Origin: Brevundimonas sp. UBA4609
Lineage (GTDB): Bacteria; Pseudomonadota; Alphaproteobacteria; Caulobacterales; Caulobacteraceae
DNA length: 14,759 nt
Reading direction: 5' to 3'
Assembly: GCA_002386585.1 (NCBI GenBank)
Contig: DGIZ01000018.1
Span: 1-14,759 of the forward strand
The translations under genes were made by a program, and so were the position numbers. The notes under the pieces were generated by a model. It was given only the letters and a program-made list of their open reading frames with translations, did not search any database and was not told where the DNA came from. Below are positions 1 through 6,543 of this stretch, piece after piece (positions within the stretch are counted from its first letter, which is position 1; every line of letters starts with the position of its first letter).

Positions 1-11
1 TCTTCCGATCT
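1..11. other. Probable Illumina adapter remnant at contig end
   Basis: The first 11 bases, TCTTCCGATCT, are identical to the 3' end of the common Illumina TruSeq adapters. An exact match exactly at the sequence edge is unlikely to be chance. Read on the minus strand, these bases supply the last three codons of the truncated yeiH frame, including a CTA leucine codon that is rare in DNA of this composition. The alternative is native sequence: the frame reads Gly-Leu-Asp-Arg-Lys here, and Gly-Leu-Asp is expected at this point of YeiH proteins, so coincidence is not excluded. Confidence 0.75.
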
Positions 12-406
12 AGGCCGAACACCCGGCCCAGCGCGTAGCCGCCGACGATGGCCACGGCGACGACGCCGACGATGGCCAGCAGCAGCCAGGGCCCCAGCGC
101 CGCCACCGCCGCGCCCGAGACGGTGGCGCCCAGCAGGGCCACGGCGACTTCCAGCAGGGTCTTGGCGCTGAAGGCGACGCCCGGCGTCCACAGCGACGAC
201 GGCGTCCAGACCAGGCGCAGCCCGGCCCCGATCAGGATGGCCAGGACCAGGCCCTCGATCCACGGATGCTCGAACAGCCGGGTCTCGACGATCTGCAGCC
301 CATAGGCGACGGCGCCGATGGCGGCGGACAGGGCGACTCCGGGCAGGAGGCGGGCTAGGCCCGTCAGGCGGCGAGAGGGAGCGGCATGGTCGAGAGCGAC
401 GGTCAT
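1..406 (-). CDS. yeiH: YeiH-family putative sulfate/sulfite exporter, N-terminal part (truncated by window edge)
   Basis: This is the N-terminal 135 residues of an inner-membrane protein of the YeiH/UPF0324 family (putative sulfate exporter family), whose members usually have about 330-350 residues. The ATG at 406 follows an AAGGA ribosome site (minus strand of 411-415) by four bases. After a short polar N-terminus there are hydrophobic segments at about residues 18-38, 50-65 and 85-130. The family-like stretch Gly-Val-Ala-Phe-Ser-Ala-Lys at about 75-81 precedes a long helical pair that ends in Gly-Arg-Val-Phe-Gly-Leu-Asp. The remaining two thirds lie beyond the left edge, and the last three codons probably come from adapter sequence. 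The gene is divergent from a LysR regulator, as yeiH and yeiE are in enterobacteria, which supports the identification. The substrate cannot be told from this fragment. Confidence 0.82.
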   Translation of the reverse strand, partial: MTVALDHAAPSRRLTGLARLLPGVALSAAIGAVAYGLQIVETRLFEHPWIEGLVLAILIGAGLRLVWTPSSLWTPGVAFSAKTLLEVAVALLGATVSGAAVAALGPWLLLAIVGVVAVAIVGGYALGRVFGLDRK

Positions 407-429
407 GCGGTCCTTATCCGCTCCGTCAT

Positions 430-481
430 CTGATCGATCCAACGCGTAGTTGTGGACTTAACAATCGATTTGATCGATCAA
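430..481. promoter_or_regulatory. LysR operator region between divergent yeiH-like and lysR genes
   Basis: The 81-bp gap holds several symmetric elements. A 15-bp LysR-type box, TTGTGGACTTAACAA (450-464), contains the T-N11-A core (T451, A463). AATCGATT (463-470) and the perfect 12-bp palindrome TTGATCGATCAA (470-481) follow directly. A near copy of the last, CTGATCGATCCA, lies at 430-441, 40 bp away. The arrangement of a recognition box plus activation sites fits a LysR regulator controlling both the divergent exporter and itself. The 12-mer ends seven bases before the lysR ATG, so protein bound there could block lysR expression. Promoter hexamers are not convincing on either strand. Confidence 0.65.
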
Positions 482-487
482 TAAGCC

Positions 488-1375
488 ATGACGCTGGAAC
501 AGCTCCGCATCTTCGTCGCCGTGGCCGAGCGCCTGCACATGACGCGGGCGGCCGAGGCGCTGCATCTGACCCAGTCGGCGGTCAGCGCGGCGGTCAATGC
601 GCTGGAGACGCGGCACGGGGCGCGGCTGTTCGACCGGGTCGGGCGCGGCCTGGCGCTGAACGCGGCGGGGACGGCCTTTCTGCCGGAAGCCAGGGCGGTG
701 CTGGCGCGGGCCGAGGCGGCCGAGCGGCTGCTGGACGAACTGGCGGGGCTGAAACGCGGGTCGGTGCGGCTGTTCGCCAGTCAGACCATCGCCGCCTACT
801 GGCTGCCGCCGCGCATGGCCGCCTTCGCCCAGAGCCATCCGGGCGTGGAGCTGCATCTGTCGATCGGCAACACCCATCAGGTGGTCGAGGCCGTGCTGGC
901 GGGCGAGGCGGAACTGGGCCTGATCGAAGGCGCCGAGGACGCGCCCCGGCTGGAGCGGACGCGGATCGGGGCCGACCGGCTGATCGTGGTGGTGGCGCCG
1001 GGGCATCCGCTGGCGGAGCGGGAGCAGCCTCTGGCCGCGTCGAATCTGAAGGCTCTGGACTGGGCGCTGCGCGAGGCGGGCTCGGGCACCCGCAGCGAGT
1101 TCGAGGCGGCCCTGCCGCGCGGCATGGCCGCGTCGGACCTGAAGACCGCGCTGGTGCTGCCGTCCAATGAGGCGATCCTGACGGCGGTCGCGGCCAGCGC
1201 CGGGGACGGCGGCGGGCTGGTCACGGCGATCTCGGAACTGGCCGCCCGGCCCCTGATCGAGGCGGGGCGGCTGGTCCGCCTGCCGCTCGAACTGCCCGAG
1301 CGGCCCTTCTATCGGCTGCGCCACCGCGAACGCAGCGCCAGTCGGGCGGCGGAGGCCTTCGCCGCCGCCCTCTAG
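488..1375 (+). CDS. LysR-family transcriptional regulator (YeiE/CbbR-like)
   Basis: This 295-residue protein has the usual LysR layout: an N-terminal winged helix-turn-helix (about 1-60, with the recognition region around Thr19-Ala36 and the typical Leu-Thr-Gln-Ser-Ala-Val-Ser) and a periplasmic-binding-like effector domain from about residue 90. The start is fixed: an in-frame TAA (482-484) lies one codon before the ATG. There is no Shine-Dalgarno sequence in front of it, so translation may be leaderless or weak. The divergent yeiH-like gene makes a YeiE-like regulator the best guess, acting on the exporter in response to a sulfur compound; this is inferred from gene order and overall similarity. 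The effector is not visible in the sequence. The gene ends six bases from the convergent OPT gene, with no terminator between them. Confidence 0.88.
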   Translation: MTLEQLRIFVAVAERLHMTRAAEALHLTQSAVSAAVNALETRHGARLFDRVGRGLALNAAGTAFLPEARAVLARAEAAERLLDELAGLKRGSVRLFASQTIAAYWLPPRMAAFAQSHPGVELHLSIGNTHQVVEAVLAGEAELGLIEGAEDAPRLERTRIGADRLIVVVAPGHPLAEREQPLAASNLKALDWALREAGSGTRSEFEAALPRGMAASDLKTALVLPSNEAILTAVAASAGDGGGLVTAISELAARPLIEAGRLVRLPLELPERPFYRLRHRERSASRAAEAFAAAL

Positions 1376-1381
1376 TTCGTC

Positions 1382-3430
1382 TTAGACCTTGGCCGCGCGG
1401 CGACGCACCCCGGCGTAAAGGGCGTAGGTCAGAGCCGCAAAGGCGATCAGACCGGCCCACATGGCGGGCCAGCCGCTGTCTGCGGGCAGCAGGGCGAAGG
1501 GCGCTTCATTCTTCGTGCCGACGATGACGGCGGCGGTGAGGACGCCGAACAGGCTCTCGCCCACGATCAGGCCGGACGCCAGCAGCACGCCCATGCGGCG
1601 GGCCACATCGGCGTAGCGGGTCGACTTGACCGCCCGGTCGTACAGCCAGCCGCAGACAGCGCCGACGACCAGCATGGTGGTGACGGCGGCGGGCAGATAG
1701 ACGCCGATCCCGGCGGCCAGCGGCGGCAGCTTGATCCGGTCGTTGGTCGTGCGGCGCAGGATGACGTCGAGGATGATGACCAGGACGCCGACCACGGCGC
1801 CGATGCCGATCAGATCCCAGCGCAGATCGCCCGAGATGACGCCCTTGGCCAGGGCAGAGATCAGGGTCGCCTGAGGCGCCGCCAGGGTCTGCGAGCCCTG
1901 GACGATGGCGGGCGGGCCGCCTTCGAAGCCGAAGGCCTGGTTCATCATGTCCAGCACGAAGGGAATGACCAGGGCGCCGGCGACGACGCCGACCAGCAGG
2001 GCGGTCTGCTGACGCCAGGGCGTGGCCTCGACCAGTTGGCCGGTCTTGAGGTCCTGCAGGTTGTCGTTGGCGATCACGGCCACGGCGAAGACCACGGCGG
2101 TGACGATCAGGGCGAAGGCGACGATGGACGGATCGGCCGGAACCCCGGCGATGGCCAGCACGCCCAGCATCAGCAGGGAGGCGATGATGATGGCCAGGAT
2201 GCCGACGCCCGACACCGGGCTGTTCGACGAACCGATCAGCCCGGCCATGTAGCCGCAGATGGCGGCCACGGCGAAGCCGATGACCACGACATAGACCAGG
2301 CCGCCGATCACCAGCAGCGGGGCCGATCCGGCCAGGGCGGTGCCCTGGGCCACCACGGCCAGCAGGACGGCGATGCCGACCAGGGCGGCGACCGAGATCA
2401 GACCGACCAGCTTGATGGGCATGTCCTGCTCGGCCAGCTCCAGCGTCTCGCCATGGGCGCGGCGCGCCTGGGCGGAGATGGCCGAGGCCAGGCCGGCGGC
2501 CAGGGGTTTGGCCAGCTTGGCCAAGGTCCACAGGGCGGCGACGCCGATGACCCCGGCGCCGATGAAGCGGACCTCCTGGGCCCAGACGCTCATGGCCAGG
2601 CCCTCGGCGCCGGCTTCGGCCGCCGTCGTGGCGGCGATGGAGGGCACGCCGTGGGCGACGGCCCAGGCGGCGAACTCGGGGGAGGTCAGGATGGGCACGA
2701 AGATCAGCCAGGCTAGGACCAGGCCGAACAGCTGGGTCAGGCCGACCGCCAGCCCGATCAGGTGACCGGCGCCCAGCAGGGCGAACTGCATGGAGAAGCC
2801 GACCCCGGTCGCCCCGCCGCCCAGCGCCGCGGGCAGGCGCAGGAAGGCGGCGGTCTCGGCTGCGAACACTCGGGCGGCGGCCAGGAAGCCGAAGAGCGCC
2901 GAAGCGATCGCCCCGCCGATGACGACGAACAGGCCGGAACGGTTCTCGCGGACCGCCTCCTCGGTCTGGTCCGCGCCGGGCGAACCGACCTTCAGCACCT
3001 CGGCGGCGGCGACGCCCTCGGGGTAGGGCAGGCCGCCCTGGACGACCAGGGTCCGGCGCAGGGGAATGGAGAAGGTCACCCCCAGCACCCCGCCCAGCAC
3101 GCAGATCATCACCGACTCCCAGAAGGGGAAGTTCATCCACCAGCCGATCATCACCAGACCGGGCAGGACGAAGATGATGGCGCTCATCGAGCCGCCGACC
3201 GAGGCGACGGTCTGGACCGTCATGTTCTCCCAGATGGTCGAACCGCGGAACGCCCGCAGCAGGGCCATGGAGATGACCGCCGCCGGAATGGCCGAGGCGA
3301 AGGTCAGGCCGACCTTCAGCCCCAGATAGGTGTTGGCCGCCGTGAAGACCGCCGCCAGCAGACACCCCAGGATCAGGGCGCGGATGGTCAGTTCTATGCG
3401 TTTGCCGGTTCCGGCGGGGGTGTCCGTCAT
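1382..3430 (-). CDS. OPT-family oligopeptide transporter
   Basis: This 682-residue, very hydrophobic protein belongs to the OPT superfamily of proton-coupled peptide or metal-chelate transporters of the inner membrane. Recognisable family stretches are Asn-Thr-Tyr-Leu-Gly-Leu-Lys-Val-Gly (33-41), Glu-Asn-Met-Thr-Val-Gln-Thr-Val-Ala-Ser (68-77), Leu-Pro-Tyr-Pro-Glu-Gly-Val-Ala (134-141), Ser-Ser-Asn-Ser-Pro-Val-Ser-Gly (401-408) and Asn-Asp-Asn-Leu-Gln-Asp-Leu-Lys-Thr-Gly (455-464). About 14-16 membrane segments are apparent, with a longer polar loop near 318-338. Length is normal for bacterial members (about 650-700). The ATG follows GAGG (minus strand of 3438-3441) by seven bases. apaG lies 66 bp upstream on the same strand and might share a transcript. 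The substrate cannot be assigned from sequence alone; di- to oligopeptides are the usual suggestion. Confidence 0.92.
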   Translation of the reverse strand: MTDTPAGTGKRIELTIRALILGCLLAAVFTAANTYLGLKVGLTFASAIPAAVISMALLRAFRGSTIWENMTVQTVASVGGSMSAIIFVLPGLVMIGWWMNFPFWESVMICVLGGVLGVTFSIPLRRTLVVQGGLPYPEGVAAAEVLKVGSPGADQTEEAVRENRSGLFVVIGGAIASALFGFLAAARVFAAETAAFLRLPAALGGGATGVGFSMQFALLGAGHLIGLAVGLTQLFGLVLAWLIFVPILTSPEFAAWAVAHGVPSIAATTAAEAGAEGLAMSVWAQEVRFIGAGVIGVAALWTLAKLAKPLAAGLASAISAQARRAHGETLELAEQDMPIKLVGLISVAALVGIAVLLAVVAQGTALAGSAPLLVIGGLVYVVVIGFAVAAICGYMAGLIGSSNSPVSGVGILAIIIASLLMLGVLAIAGVPADPSIVAFALIVTAVVFAVAVIANDNLQDLKTGQLVEATPWRQQTALLVGVVAGALVIPFVLDMMNQAFGFEGGPPAIVQGSQTLAAPQATLISALAKGVISGDLRWDLIGIGAVVGVLVIILDVILRRTTNDRIKLPPLAAGIGVYLPAAVTTMLVVGAVCGWLYDRAVKSTRYADVARRMGVLLASGLIVGESLFGVLTAAVIVGTKNEAPFALLPADSGWPAMWAGLIAFAALTYALYAGVRRRAAKV

Positions 3431-3496
3431 GCGGGAGCCTCGTGAATGTGCGGCGAGGCTAAGCCTGAAAGCCGGGCTGTGACAACGGGGCGCAGG

Positions 3497-3904
3497 CTAG
3501 TTCAGGACGCGCCGGGAATCCGGCACGTCCAGACTGAAGGCCGGAATGGCGGCTTCGAACATCCGACCTTCGGCGTCCTGCATGAAATAGGCGCCGACCA
3601 TGGAGCCCGAGGGCGTCGTCAACGGACAGCCCGAGGCGTAGGCGTAGCTGTCGCCCGGCTCGATCAGCGGTTGCTCGCCGACCACGCCGGGGCCGCGCAC
3701 CTCCTCGACCCGGCCCAGGGCGTCGGTGATGGTCCAGCGCCGGGCCACCAGCTGCACCGGACCGCCGCTCAGATTGACGATCTCGACCTGATAGGCCCAG
3801 ACCCAGCGCCCCTCGGCCGGGTCCGACTGGCCCGCCAGATAGGAGGGGCGGACGCGAACGACGACGCCTTCGGTCTCGGCGGAGTAGGCAGGAGCGGAGT
3901 GCAT
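3497..3904 (-). CDS. apaG: ApaG domain protein
   Basis: At 135 residues this is a normal-length ApaG, a small fibronectin-III-like beta-sandwich protein. Enterobacterial homologues are linked to cobalt resistance and magnesium efflux, but the biochemical role is unsettled. Family features are the Trp-Ala-Tyr-Gln-Val-Glu-Ile strand (36-42), [10 protein letters not shown] (52-61), the glycine-rich Gly-Pro-Gly-Val-Val-Gly-Glu-Gln-Pro (71-79), and Gly-Ser-Met-Val-Gly-Ala-Tyr (100-106). No ksgA/apaH partner, the usual enterobacterial neighbour, is present here. The gene is divergent from dcd across a 93-bp gap. On its strand a TTGAAC lies about 30 bases before the ATG and the bases next to the ATG are AT-rich, so a promoter giving a very short leader is possible but unproven. 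Confidence 0.93.
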   Translation of the reverse strand: MHSAPAYSAETEGVVVRVRPSYLAGQSDPAEGRWVWAYQVEIVNLSGGPVQLVARRWTITDALGRVEEVRGPGVVGEQPLIEPGDSYAYASGCPLTTPSGSMVGAYFMQDAEGRMFEAAIPAFSLDVPDSRRVLN

Positions 3905-3939
3905 GCGCTATATGCAGCCCGCCGTACGCGGGGTTCAAG

Positions 3940-3970
3940 CGTCTGTCGTCGCCGACAAGCTACACAGACG
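3940..3970. promoter_or_regulatory. Inverted repeat in apaG/dcd divergent region
   Basis: CGTCTGT (3940-3946) and ACAGACG (3964-3970) are perfect 7-bp arms 17 bp apart. A second, overlapping hairpin, TGTCG-TCGC-CGACA, spans 3944-3957. The two structures share bases and cannot form together. The element ends 27 bp before the dcd ATG, whose ribosome site AGGA is at 3990-3993. It could be an operator for apaG or dcd, or a structured dcd leader. No known regulator motif is recognised. Confidence 0.4.
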
Positions 3971-3997
3971 AGAAAATCCGTGTGAGAACAGGACGGC

Positions 3998-5032
3998 ATG
4001 ACCAGCTTTCAGATTCCCGCCCGCGCCGGCATCCTTCCCTTCCAGGGCATTGAGACCCTGATCGCGGCGGGCGCCGTCGCCTCCGACACCCCGTTCGACG
4101 TCGATCAGGTCCAGCCCGCAAGCCTGGACCTGCGCCTGTCGGACCAGGCCTGGCGCGTGCGCGCCTCCTTCCTGCCCGGTCAGCGCAAGGTCGAGGAGCG
4201 CATCGCCGACGTCGCCATGCACGCCATCGACCTGTCGGGCGGCTATGTGATGGAGAAGGGCTGCGTCTATATCGCCCGCCTGCAGGAGCGCCTCAGCCTG
4301 CCCAAGGGGCTGAACGCCCGCGCCAATCCGAAGAGCTCGACCGGCCGCGTGGACGTCTTCGTGCGCCTGCTGACCGATCAGGGCGGCAGCTTCGACGATG
4401 TGGACGAGGGTTATGACGGCCCGCTGTATCTCGAGATCGCGCCCCAGACCTTCTCCATCCTGGTCAAGCCGGGCACGCGGCTGAACCAGCTGCGCCTCAA
4501 GGCGGGGGAGCCGCCCAAGCTGGAGACCCGCAGCGTCGGCGTCGACCTGCGCGCGGGCGACAACGGCGTCGTCGGCTATCGCGGCCGCCGTCACGCAGGC
4601 GTGGTCAACATGGACCACATCGACGGGCACGACCCGCGCGACTTCTGGGAGCCGCTGACCCTGCGCCGGGGCGAGCTGCTGCTGGACCCGGGCGAGTTCT
4701 ACATCCTGGCCTCGTCGGACGATGTGGAGATTCCGGTCGATCAGGCCGCCGAGATGACCCCGATCGACCCCTCGGTCGGCGAGTTCCGCGTCCACTACGC
4801 CGGCTTCTTCGACCCCGGCTTCGGCACGGACGAGGCGCACGGCGCCGGCTCCAAGGGCGTGCTGGAGGTCCGCACCCACGACACCCCCTTCCTGCTGGAG
4901 CATGGCCAGATCGTCGCCCGACTGGTCTATGAGCCGCTGACGGAACGCCCGTCGCGTCTCTACGGCGAAGGCGGCAGCCACTACCAGAGCCAGGGGCTCA
5001 AGCTGTCGAAACACTTCCGCCCCTGGGGCTAG
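3998..5032 (+). CDS. dcd: 2'-deoxycytidine 5'-triphosphate deaminase, double-length alphaproteobacterial form
   Basis: This 344-residue protein belongs to the dCTP deaminase/dUTPase fold family. It supplies dUTP, and hence dTMP, by deaminating dCTP in the cytoplasm. Canonical Dcd has about 190 residues. This is the long form found in alphaproteobacteria, which appears to be two dUTPase-like halves. In the first half are Gln-Pro-Ala-Ser-Leu-Asp-Leu-Arg-Leu (39-47) and Asn-Pro-Lys-Ser-Ser-Thr-Gly-Arg-Val-Asp (110-119, matching the family's Lys/Arg-Ser-Ser site). In the second are Ser-Val-Gly-Val-Asp-Leu-Arg (179-185), Glu-Met-Thr-Pro-Ile-Asp (252-257), His-Tyr-Ala-Gly-Phe-Phe-Asp-Pro-Gly-Phe-Gly (266-276) and Gly-Gln-Ile-Val-Ala (303-307). 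The ATG follows AGGA by four bases. A good terminator lies 60 bp after the stop. Which half carries catalysis cannot be told by eye. Confidence 0.9.
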   Translation: MTSFQIPARAGILPFQGIETLIAAGAVASDTPFDVDQVQPASLDLRLSDQAWRVRASFLPGQRKVEERIADVAMHAIDLSGGYVMEKGCVYIARLQERLSLPKGLNARANPKSSTGRVDVFVRLLTDQGGSFDDVDEGYDGPLYLEIAPQTFSILVKPGTRLNQLRLKAGEPPKLETRSVGVDLRAGDNGVVGYRGRRHAGVVNMDHIDGHDPRDFWEPLTLRRGELLLDPGEFYILASSDDVEIPVDQAAEMTPIDPSVGEFRVHYAGFFDPGFGTDEAHGAGSKGVLEVRTHDTPFLLEHGQIVARLVYEPLTERPSRLYGEGGSHYQSQGLKLSKHFRPWG

Positions 5033-5037
5033 GTTGT

Positions 5038-5088
5038 CCTTCTCCCCTTGTGGGAGAAGGTGGGCGCCGTAGGCGCTCGGATGAGGGG
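5038..5088 (+). repeat. Structured dispersed repeat, copy 1 (dcd 3' side)
   Basis: This 51-bp element starts five bases after the dcd stop. It has two hairpins: CCTTCTCCC/GGGAGAAGG with a five-base loop (5038-5060), and GCGCC/GGCGC with loop GTA (5064-5076). It ends in CGGATGAGGGG. An inverted copy of equal length lies at 5158-5208. The outer parts are identical (26 and 11 bp); the inner stem differs but still pairs. I recognise this general CCTTCTCC...GATGAGGGG pattern as a common intergenic repeat in alphaproteobacteria, but cannot give it a family name. Confidence 0.85.
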
Positions 5089-5092
5089 TGTG

Positions 5093-5124
5093 AGCGCCGC
5101 GGTCAGCCGATCGCGGCGCTTTTT
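5093..5124 (+). terminator. Rho-independent terminator of dcd
   Basis: A perfect 9-bp stem, AGCGCCGCG (5093-5101) with CGCGGCGCT (5112-5120), encloses a ten-base loop and is followed by a run of five T (5120-5124). It lies about 60 bp after the dcd stop, between the two repeat copies. On the minus strand the hairpin is not followed by T residues, so it should act only on rightward transcription. Confidence 0.85.
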
Positions 5125-5157
5125 CTATGCGCCGCACGACGAGCGCCGCCGCCGCCG

Positions 5158-5208
5158 CCCCTCATCCGTCATGCTTCGCATGCCACCTTCTCCCACAAGG
5201 GGAGAAGG
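5158..5208 (-). repeat. Structured dispersed repeat, copy 2 (MFS gene 3' side)
   Basis: This is the inverted partner of 5038-5088 and begins 15 bases after the MFS stop when read on the minus strand. The outer hairpin (5186-5208) and the 11-bp end (5158-5168) are identical to copy 1. The inner stem is CATGC/GCATG with loop GAA on the minus strand (5170-5182) instead of GCGCC/GGCGC with GTA. Four of the five base pairs differ and all still pair. A short GCC run (about 5144-5159) leads into it. Both flanking genes therefore carry the element in sense orientation in their 3' untranslated regions. Confidence 0.85.
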
Positions 5209-5223
5209 ATCATCTTGAGCGCA

Positions 5224-6543
5224 TCAGGTCAGCTTGTTCGCCTTCCTCAGACTGGGGAAGACCCTGGCCCAGACCCCGGTCGCGGCCAGGGCGCCGAAGC
5301 CGCCGAACACCGCCGCCCCGATCGGGCCGAGCAGGCGCACCATGACGCCGGAATAGGCCTCGCCCAGCTCGTTGGAGGCGCCGATGAACAGCATGGACAC
5401 CGACGACACCCGCCCGCGCATGTGATCGGGCGTGGCCAGCTGGATCAGGGTCTGGCGGATGTTGACGCTGATCATGTCCGCCGCCCCGCCCAGGAACAGC
5501 ACCGCCCCTGACAGCCAGACGCTCTTGGACAGGCCGAAGATCAGGGTGCAGACGCCGAACAGGGCCACCGCCCCGAACATCCACCGCCCGCCGTGACGCA
5601 CGATGGGAAAGCGACTGAGGTAGAGGGCCATGATCAGCGCCCCCACCCCGAACGAGGCCCGCAGCAGGCCGAAGCCGATCGCGCCGACATGCAGGATGTC
5701 GCGCGCGAAGATCGGCGTCAGCAACGCCACCCCGGCCAGCAGGACGACGACCAGGTCCAGGGAGATGGCGCCCAGGACGATCTTGGTCTTCCAGACATAG
5801 GCGAGGCCTTCCCTGACCTGCTGCACGGGGCCCAGTTTGGACGGATCGACCTGGGGCTTGCCTCGGGTGCGGATCAGCAGGAAGCAGGCGACCGCCACCA
5901 GGAACAGCCCCATGGCCGAGGCGTAGGCCAGGGGCACCGACAGGCCGACGATGACCCCGCCCAGGGCCGGTCCGGCGATGGCGCCGGTCTGGAAGGCGAT
6001 GGACTGGGCGGCGATGGCGGGCGGCAGGGCCTTGCGTCCCACCACCATCGGCAGGAAGGCCTGGCTGGCCGGGGCCAGGAAGGCGCGCGCCGCGCCGAAG
6101 ACGGCGGCGACCGCCAGCAGGCCCCACAGGGGCGGCGAGCCGTGCAGCGCCATCATCAGGAAGGCGCTCGCGCACATCCCCTCGACGATGATCGACAGGG
6201 TGACGGTGTGCTTGCGGTCGTGTCGGTCGGCCATGGCCCCGGCCGGCAGGGTGAAGGCCAGCAGCGGCAGGAACTGGCACAGGCCCACCAGCCCCAGATA
6301 GAGGCTGGCTTCCTCGATCGGATGGTCGCGTCGGGCGATCTCATAGACCTGCCACAGCAGGGCCGAGGACTGGATCTGGATGCCCAGAACCGCCACCATC
6401 CGGCCCAGCCACAGCAGGCGGAAGTCGCCGATGCCCCAGGGGCTGGACGGGCCGCCGTCATGAGAGGAACCGGGCGGCGGTCCAGGCGGCAGCGGCGGCT
6501 GGGGCGGAACCGTCGGGGCGGAATCTATGGTTGCAGTCGTCAC
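5224..6543 (-). CDS. MFS transporter (MFS_3/EntS-like exporter)
   Basis: This 439-residue inner-membrane protein has about 12 hydrophobic segments and belongs to the major facilitator superfamily. Its best resemblance is to the EntS-type exporter group. The conserved loop between segments 2 and 3 reads Gly-Ala-Met-Ala-Asp-Arg-His-Asp-Arg-Lys (102-111). Arg-Gln-Thr-Leu-Ile-Gln-Leu-Ala-Thr-Pro followed by Met-Arg-Gly-Arg-Val-Ser-Ser in the second half is also typical of this group. The first 36 residues form an unusual cytoplasmic tail, very rich in proline and glycine. The start is taken as GTG at 6543 because it overlaps the cupin stop by four bases (GTGA), a sign of translational coupling. 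The substrate is unknown; the cupin partner does not settle it. Leftward readthrough enters the repeat at 5208. Confidence 0.88.
   Translation of the reverse strand: MTTATIDSAPTVPPQPPLPPGPPPGSSHDGGPSSPWGIGDFRLLWLGRMVAVLGIQIQSSALLWQVYEIARRDHPIEEASLYLGLVGLCQFLPLLAFTLPAGAMADRHDRKHTVTLSIIVEGMCASAFLMMALHGSPPLWGLLAVAAVFGAARAFLAPASQAFLPMVVGRKALPPAIAAQSIAFQTGAIAGPALGGVIVGLSVPLAYASAMGLFLVAVACFLLIRTRGKPQVDPSKLGPVQQVREGLAYVWKTKIVLGAISLDLVVVLLAGVALLTPIFARDILHVGAIGFGLLRASFGVGALIMALYLSRFPIVRHGGRWMFGAVALFGVCTLIFGLSKSVWLSGAVLFLGGAADMISVNIRQTLIQLATPDHMRGRVSSVSMLFIGASNELGEAYSGVMVRLLGPIGAAVFGGFGALAATGVWARVFPSLRKANKLT

Noticed and set aside
458..1324. 288-residue frame antisense to the LysR gene
   Set aside because: Composition is Arg/Gln/Gly/Pro-rich, with no domain; the LysR frame is unmistakable.
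1506..3365. 619-residue frame inside the OPT gene on the same strand
   Set aside because: It is rich in Arg, Gly, Pro and His, as expected of a high-GC frame shadow, while the OPT frame has continuous membrane segments and family motifs.
3450..3485. TTGTCACA on the minus strand upstream of the OPT gene as an ECF41 or housekeeping promoter
   Set aside because: No CGTC lies 16 bases downstream, and the possible -10 bases (TTAGCC or TAGCCT) fit a housekeeping site poorly.
3919..3933. CCCGC/GCGGG inverted repeat upstream of apaG as an operator
   Set aside because: Five-bp GC-only arms are common by chance in this DNA, and no second copy is present.
3935..5137. 400-residue minus-strand reading frame across dcd
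   Set aside because: It is antisense to a clearly recognised dcd, its protein has no family features, and its N-terminus is only the translated dispersed repeat.
5141..5160. GCC trinucleotide run as a phase-variable microsatellite
   Set aside because: It is only about five units, outside any gene, and unremarkable at this GC content.
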